Assembly: GCA_947500035.1 (NCBI GenBank)
Contig: CANMQP010000006.1
Location: 38,899-102,898 of the forward strand
Direction of reading: 5' to 3'
Source of the DNA: an uncultured Kiloniellaceae bacterium
GTDB taxonomy: Bacteria > Pseudomonadota > Alphaproteobacteria > Kiloniellales > Kiloniellaceae
Length of the DNA stretch: 64,000 nucleotides
The notes under the pieces are model-generated. The model made no database searches and was not told the DNA's origin. It was given only the letters and a program-made list of their open reading frames with translations. A program made the translations under genes and the position numbers. Below, one piece after another: positions 61,127 to 64,000 of this stretch. Each line of letters begins with the position of its first letter. Position 1 is the first letter of the stretch.

Positions 61127-61471
61127 TTAACAGTATTTAACCACTACAGATCTGCTTACAACCTCGAGAGTTGCAATATCGTCGCTGTCCAGAAACTGGT
61201 AATGTAAGTACGGATGATCGCTCGGTATTTCCGTTTCGTATAGTCTTCCAAGAGCTAACTCCAGAAAATTTGTACTCTCAGTTACTTTACAAAATGATGA
61301 TATTACATTGGCATCGTTGTCTAAAACACGAATTACATCGGGAAAAGCAAGTGTAATTTGTGATTCATTCCAGGCTAAAATCGTTACAATAAGAGAGCTA
61401 TCTAACTTTTTATATGATTTCAGATCAGCGTCGTCCAAACCAACCTTGGTGTCTACGATCTTTCTTTCCAT
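61127..61471 (-). CDS. Probable immunity protein for the Rhs toxin
   Basis: 114 residues with a high Ile/Asp/Val share and lower GC than the upstream toxin gene. The ATG directly follows the toxin's TAA (61472-61474), the standard arrangement for immunity genes. No family motif is seen. Its role is inferred only from position; polymorphic toxins normally need such a partner. Confidence 0.65.
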   Translation of the reverse strand: MERKIVDTKVGLDDADLKSYKKLDSSLIVTILAWNESQITLAFPDVIRVLDNDANVISSFCKVTESTNFLELALGRLYETEIPSDHPYLHYQFLDSDDIATLEVVSRSVVVKYC

Positions 61472-64000
61472 TTAATTTGCTCCAGGAAATTTTTCACCTG
61501 GCAAGAACCCAGTACCTTCCCCCGGCTTATAGCCAGACGGTTTAATTTTAATCACGTTTTTCTTGTTATTCCAACTCTTGGAAGAATCTATTCGGGTCTC
61601 GACGTGATAATGTTGTCCATGATGCCGAGGAGAATATGTTTCACCGGGTTTACGGGAATGCTGTTCAGGTCGGATACGAACTTTATCACTCGGATGTATT
61701 CTACCTTTCGAATCTCTTGGTAGACTAGGCATGAGATCATTGGGGTTTTTAGGGAATCTGTTGACGTTACCTGAGCGGCCACCACCAGATCCGCCGCCGC
61801 CTGCGCCACTACCACCAGCTCCGCCGTTGCCGCCAGATCCTTCATTGCCACCACCATTATGTGCGCTGTGCTTAGGGTTTTGCTTGGGATCGGGTCCGGT
61901 TGGAGGTTTCTTATTGGCCCGGTTAGCGTTTGTCAGCATACGCATGGCTCTGCTGGCAAACGCCGCCATCCTGCCGATCGGCAGCCCTGTCCCTAAAAGT
62001 GCAGCCTCAGCGACAACATTCCAATCGACACAGCTCCAGTCCCAATCGTTCTGAGAGGCTTGCCAAACTGCGTTAAGCCCGCCTGTGACTCCTCCCTTGC
62101 CTAATTGAATTAAGAGTTCGCCTGTCGGATCGATACGGTTTATCGGGTTCCCCGAGACGTAGCCATAGGTATTCAGCCCGCCTGCCAGTCCGATGGGGTC
62201 GACCTGCAGGTAGCGGCCACTGGCCGGGTCGTAGTCCCGGTAGTAGTTGTAGTGCAGGGGCTGGACCAGGCTGGCCAGGGCGCGCCCGCTCTCCAGGTCC
62301 TGGATCTGCCCCGGAAAGCGCAGGTCCAGGTCCTCGGAACCCACGACACTGGCCTCGCCCCCAAAGGGCGTATAGGCCGCATCCCAGATCACCGTGCCCG
62401 CGTCCCCGGTCATCTTCTTGGGGGTGCCCAGATGATCCCCGTGCACATAGGCCGCGCCGCTGAGCGCATTGGGCACAAAGCGAACGGAATCCGCTACTGC
62501 TATATGGCTCTCGCCCTCGTAGACCAGACGCACCGCATCGGCCGATGCGGTTCCTTCGTTGCCGTTGTTCCGCAGTTCGATGCGATGGTTCTGCCCCGGC
62601 TCCAGCGTAAAGCTGCCCAAAGGCATCCAGCGGCCACCATTGGTCTTTTGGTTATAAACGACGTCCGTGCTGCCGCCCGCGTGATGCACCTGATAGGCCG
62701 CCTGCTCTGTCCGACCGGAATAGTCCGTCCAGCGCGTGTAAAGCCGGTAGGTACCCGCTTTGCTGATCACGGGCGTCCAGGTGAACATTTCCCCCACCGC
62801 CGGAGCGTCCTGACGTACGTAATCAGGTCCCCAGAAACGTCCACCGCTTGTTGCGGTTGCGGCGCCCCAGGCGCCTGTGGAACTGGCCTCGGGGTCCGTA
62901 TTATCGATCACGATGTCCGTCGATTCCGGACCGGGTTGCGGCACAAAGCGGGCCACGTCGACAGAGGCAAAGGAGCCGCCTGTATTGCGTACTTCAACCC
63001 GGTGACTCTGCCCCGGCTCCATCAGATAGGTGCCGAGCGAAACCCAATCCCCCCCGTTGACCTGGTGGGACTTCACCACATCGCTGCTGCCGCCCGCGTG
63101 ATGAATTGTATAGGTCACCGAATCCGAATAGGTCGGCCAGTGTGCCCAGTTCATATAGACCCGGTAGTAGCTCGCCGCAGTCAGATTGGGCGTGTAGGTA
63201 AAGACATCTCCAGGTGCCGCAGGATCTTGGCGGGCAAAACTTCCTCCCCAGTAGGCTTGAGAATCATTTGTTGGGCTGCGCGGAACCCAACTGCCGATCT
63301 TTGAGGTCTGTGTCGCATCCTCATCATCGATCCAGATCTCCTCGGCCAGGGCAGTCGAGGTGTCGCGCAGGTAGCGGATGGCGTCCGCCACCGCGTTCTG
63401 CCCGGTGTTCAGGTTCGACAGTTCGACCTGATGCTCCTGCGACGGATCCAGGTAATAACTGCCGATATAGTACCACTGGTTCGCCCGGTCCTGCTGGTTG
63501 ACCGTCGCCGCCGTACTGCCGTCACGGTGGACCACGGTAAAGATTGCAGAGTCTGCAAAACTACTGTGCGCCGGCGCTTGCGTGTAGACCCGGTATTTGC
63601 CTGCCTCCGGCACCGCAGCCGGCCAGATAAAGCGGTCCGTCACAGCCGCCGCATCCTGCCGGATGTAATCCCTGCCCCAAAAATTTTCCGCTGTCTTTTT
63701 GACCCATGTCCCGGTGTAACTCGCACCCGGGTGGTCGTTGTCAACGATGGTTTCCAGCGCACCGACTTCATCGACCTCGCCCGAGAGGGTCACGCCATGC
63801 CCGGCCCCGTCCTGCAGCCCGTAAGTGCCCAGCAGCTGCCACTCACCCCCGCCTTCGCGCTGATCCACTTCTATGGGCGTGGTTCCATCCGCATGAGTGA
63901 CCTCATAAGTCACCCTGCTCGCACGCCCCGCAATCCCAGCCGGCCACTTCACATAGACCTGATAATCCCCATTGGAGGGTAACGCCGGCTGCCAGGAGTA
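61472..64000 (-). CDS. Rhs-family polymorphic toxin with golvesin-like repeats (partial)
   Basis: At least 842 residues are visible and the frame is open past the right edge. The N-terminal part holds about four tandem beta-rich repeats of about 125-140 residues with shared motifs (WGxDYVRQDAPAV, YRVYxxW, then LGSFxLEPGQxHRxEL), resembling golvesin/Xly-type binding domains. An Rhs core follows (YTPFGGEA, FPGQIQDLESG, NYYRDYDPASGRYLQVDPIGLAGG). The C-terminus has a Gly-rich linker and a variable tip (RHHGQHYHVE, SWNNKKNVIKIKPSGY, GTGFLPGEKFPGA), the likely toxic domain, of unknown activity. Confidence 0.85.
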   Translation of the reverse strand, partial: YSWQPALPSNGDYQVYVKWPAGIAGRASRVTYEVTHADGTTPIEVDQREGGGEWQLLGTYGLQDGAGHGVTLSGEVDEVGALETIVDNDHPGASYTGTWVKKTAENFWGRDYIRQDAAAVTDRFIWPAAVPEAGKYRVYTQAPAHSSFADSAIFTVVHRDGSTAATVNQQDRANQWYYIGSYYLDPSQEHQVELSNLNTGQNAVADAIRYLRDTSTALAEEIWIDDEDATQTSKIGSWVPRSPTNDSQAYWGGSFARQDPAAPGDVFTYTPNLTAASYYRVYMNWAHWPTYSDSVTYTIHHAGGSSDVVKSHQVNGGDWVSLGTYLMEPGQSHRVEVRNTGGSFASVDVARFVPQPGPESTDIVIDNTDPEASSTGAWGAATATSGGRFWGPDYVRQDAPAVGEMFTWTPVISKAGTYRLYTRWTDYSGRTEQAAYQVHHAGGSTDVVYNQKTNGGRWMPLGSFTLEPGQNHRIELRNNGNEGTASADAVRLVYEGESHIAVADSVRFVPNALSGAAYVHGDHLGTPKKMTGDAGTVIWDAAYTPFGGEASVVGSEDLDLRFPGQIQDLESGRALASLVQPLHYNYYRDYDPASGRYLQVDPIGLAGGLNTYGYVSGNPINRIDPTGELLIQLGKGGVTGGLNAVWQASQNDWDWSCVDWNVVAEAALLGTGLPIGRMAAFASRAMRMLTNANRANKKPPTGPDPKQNPKHSAHNGGGNEGSGGNGGAGGSGAGGGGSGGGRSGNVNRFPKNPNDLMPSLPRDSKGRIHPSDKVRIRPEQHSRKPGETYSPRHHGQHYHVETRIDSSKSWNNKKNVIKIKPSGYKPGEGTGFLPGEKFPGAN

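Overview
The window looks like the chromosome of a GC-rich Gram-negative bacterium, most likely a (marine?) alphaproteobacterium of Rhodospirillales type. Supporting evidence is an LPS Kdo transferase, a copA/copB pair, PEP-CTERM proteins, an ExoD-like protein, LuxR/LuxI, dusA and many alpha-type regulators. The species is not identified. No rRNA, tRNA or CRISPR array was seen.

Region 1 (1-17170) is a surface-glycan locus. A minus-strand operon starts with a winged-helix regulator and a NusG/RfaH-like antiterminator. It continues through a NeuB-type nonulosonate synthase, DegT aminotransferase, sugar epimerase, SpsF-like cytidylyltransferase, a small unknown protein, an asparagine-synthase-like protein, a PhyH dioxygenase and a cut-off methyltransferase. 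An ops-like sequence and two hairpins lie between the antiterminator and neuB. Next come a sulfotransferase, four glycosyltransferases, another epimerase and waaA.

Region 2 (17250-27283) holds small redox and regulator pairs (NmrA/SnoaL with TetR; SDR with AraC), a periplasmic Cache protein with a chemoreceptor, two PEP-CTERM proteins and a glycerophosphodiesterase.

Region 3 (28039-34061) is the most unusual part. A LuxR/LuxI quorum-sensing pair is followed by a translationally coupled five-gene operon: PurF-like, PurE-like, HAD phosphatase, a degenerate M24 'pita-bread' protein and an MFS exporter. It looks like a quorum-controlled pathway that makes and exports a metabolite from purine-biosynthesis chemistry. 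MITE-like palindromic elements follow it directly.

Region 4 (34315-53750) carries stress and detoxification units, several with visible operator palindromes: EamA/MarR, TetR with NTF2, CMD and ADH genes, Rrf2 with AhpD and WrbA-like proteins, and copper resistance (cupredoxin, CopA, CopB). It also has an MscS channel with a BON domain, an ABC membrane domain lacking its ATPase, a tandem SnoaL protein and a sulfatase.

Region 5 (about 54830 to the end) is a genomic island inserted in the 5' end of dusA. It holds a tyrosine integrase, an HU-like protein, a HipBA module, another MITE-like element, nested IS6-family copies, Fic and IS3 remnants, and an Rhs polymorphic toxin with a probable immunity gene, running off the window.
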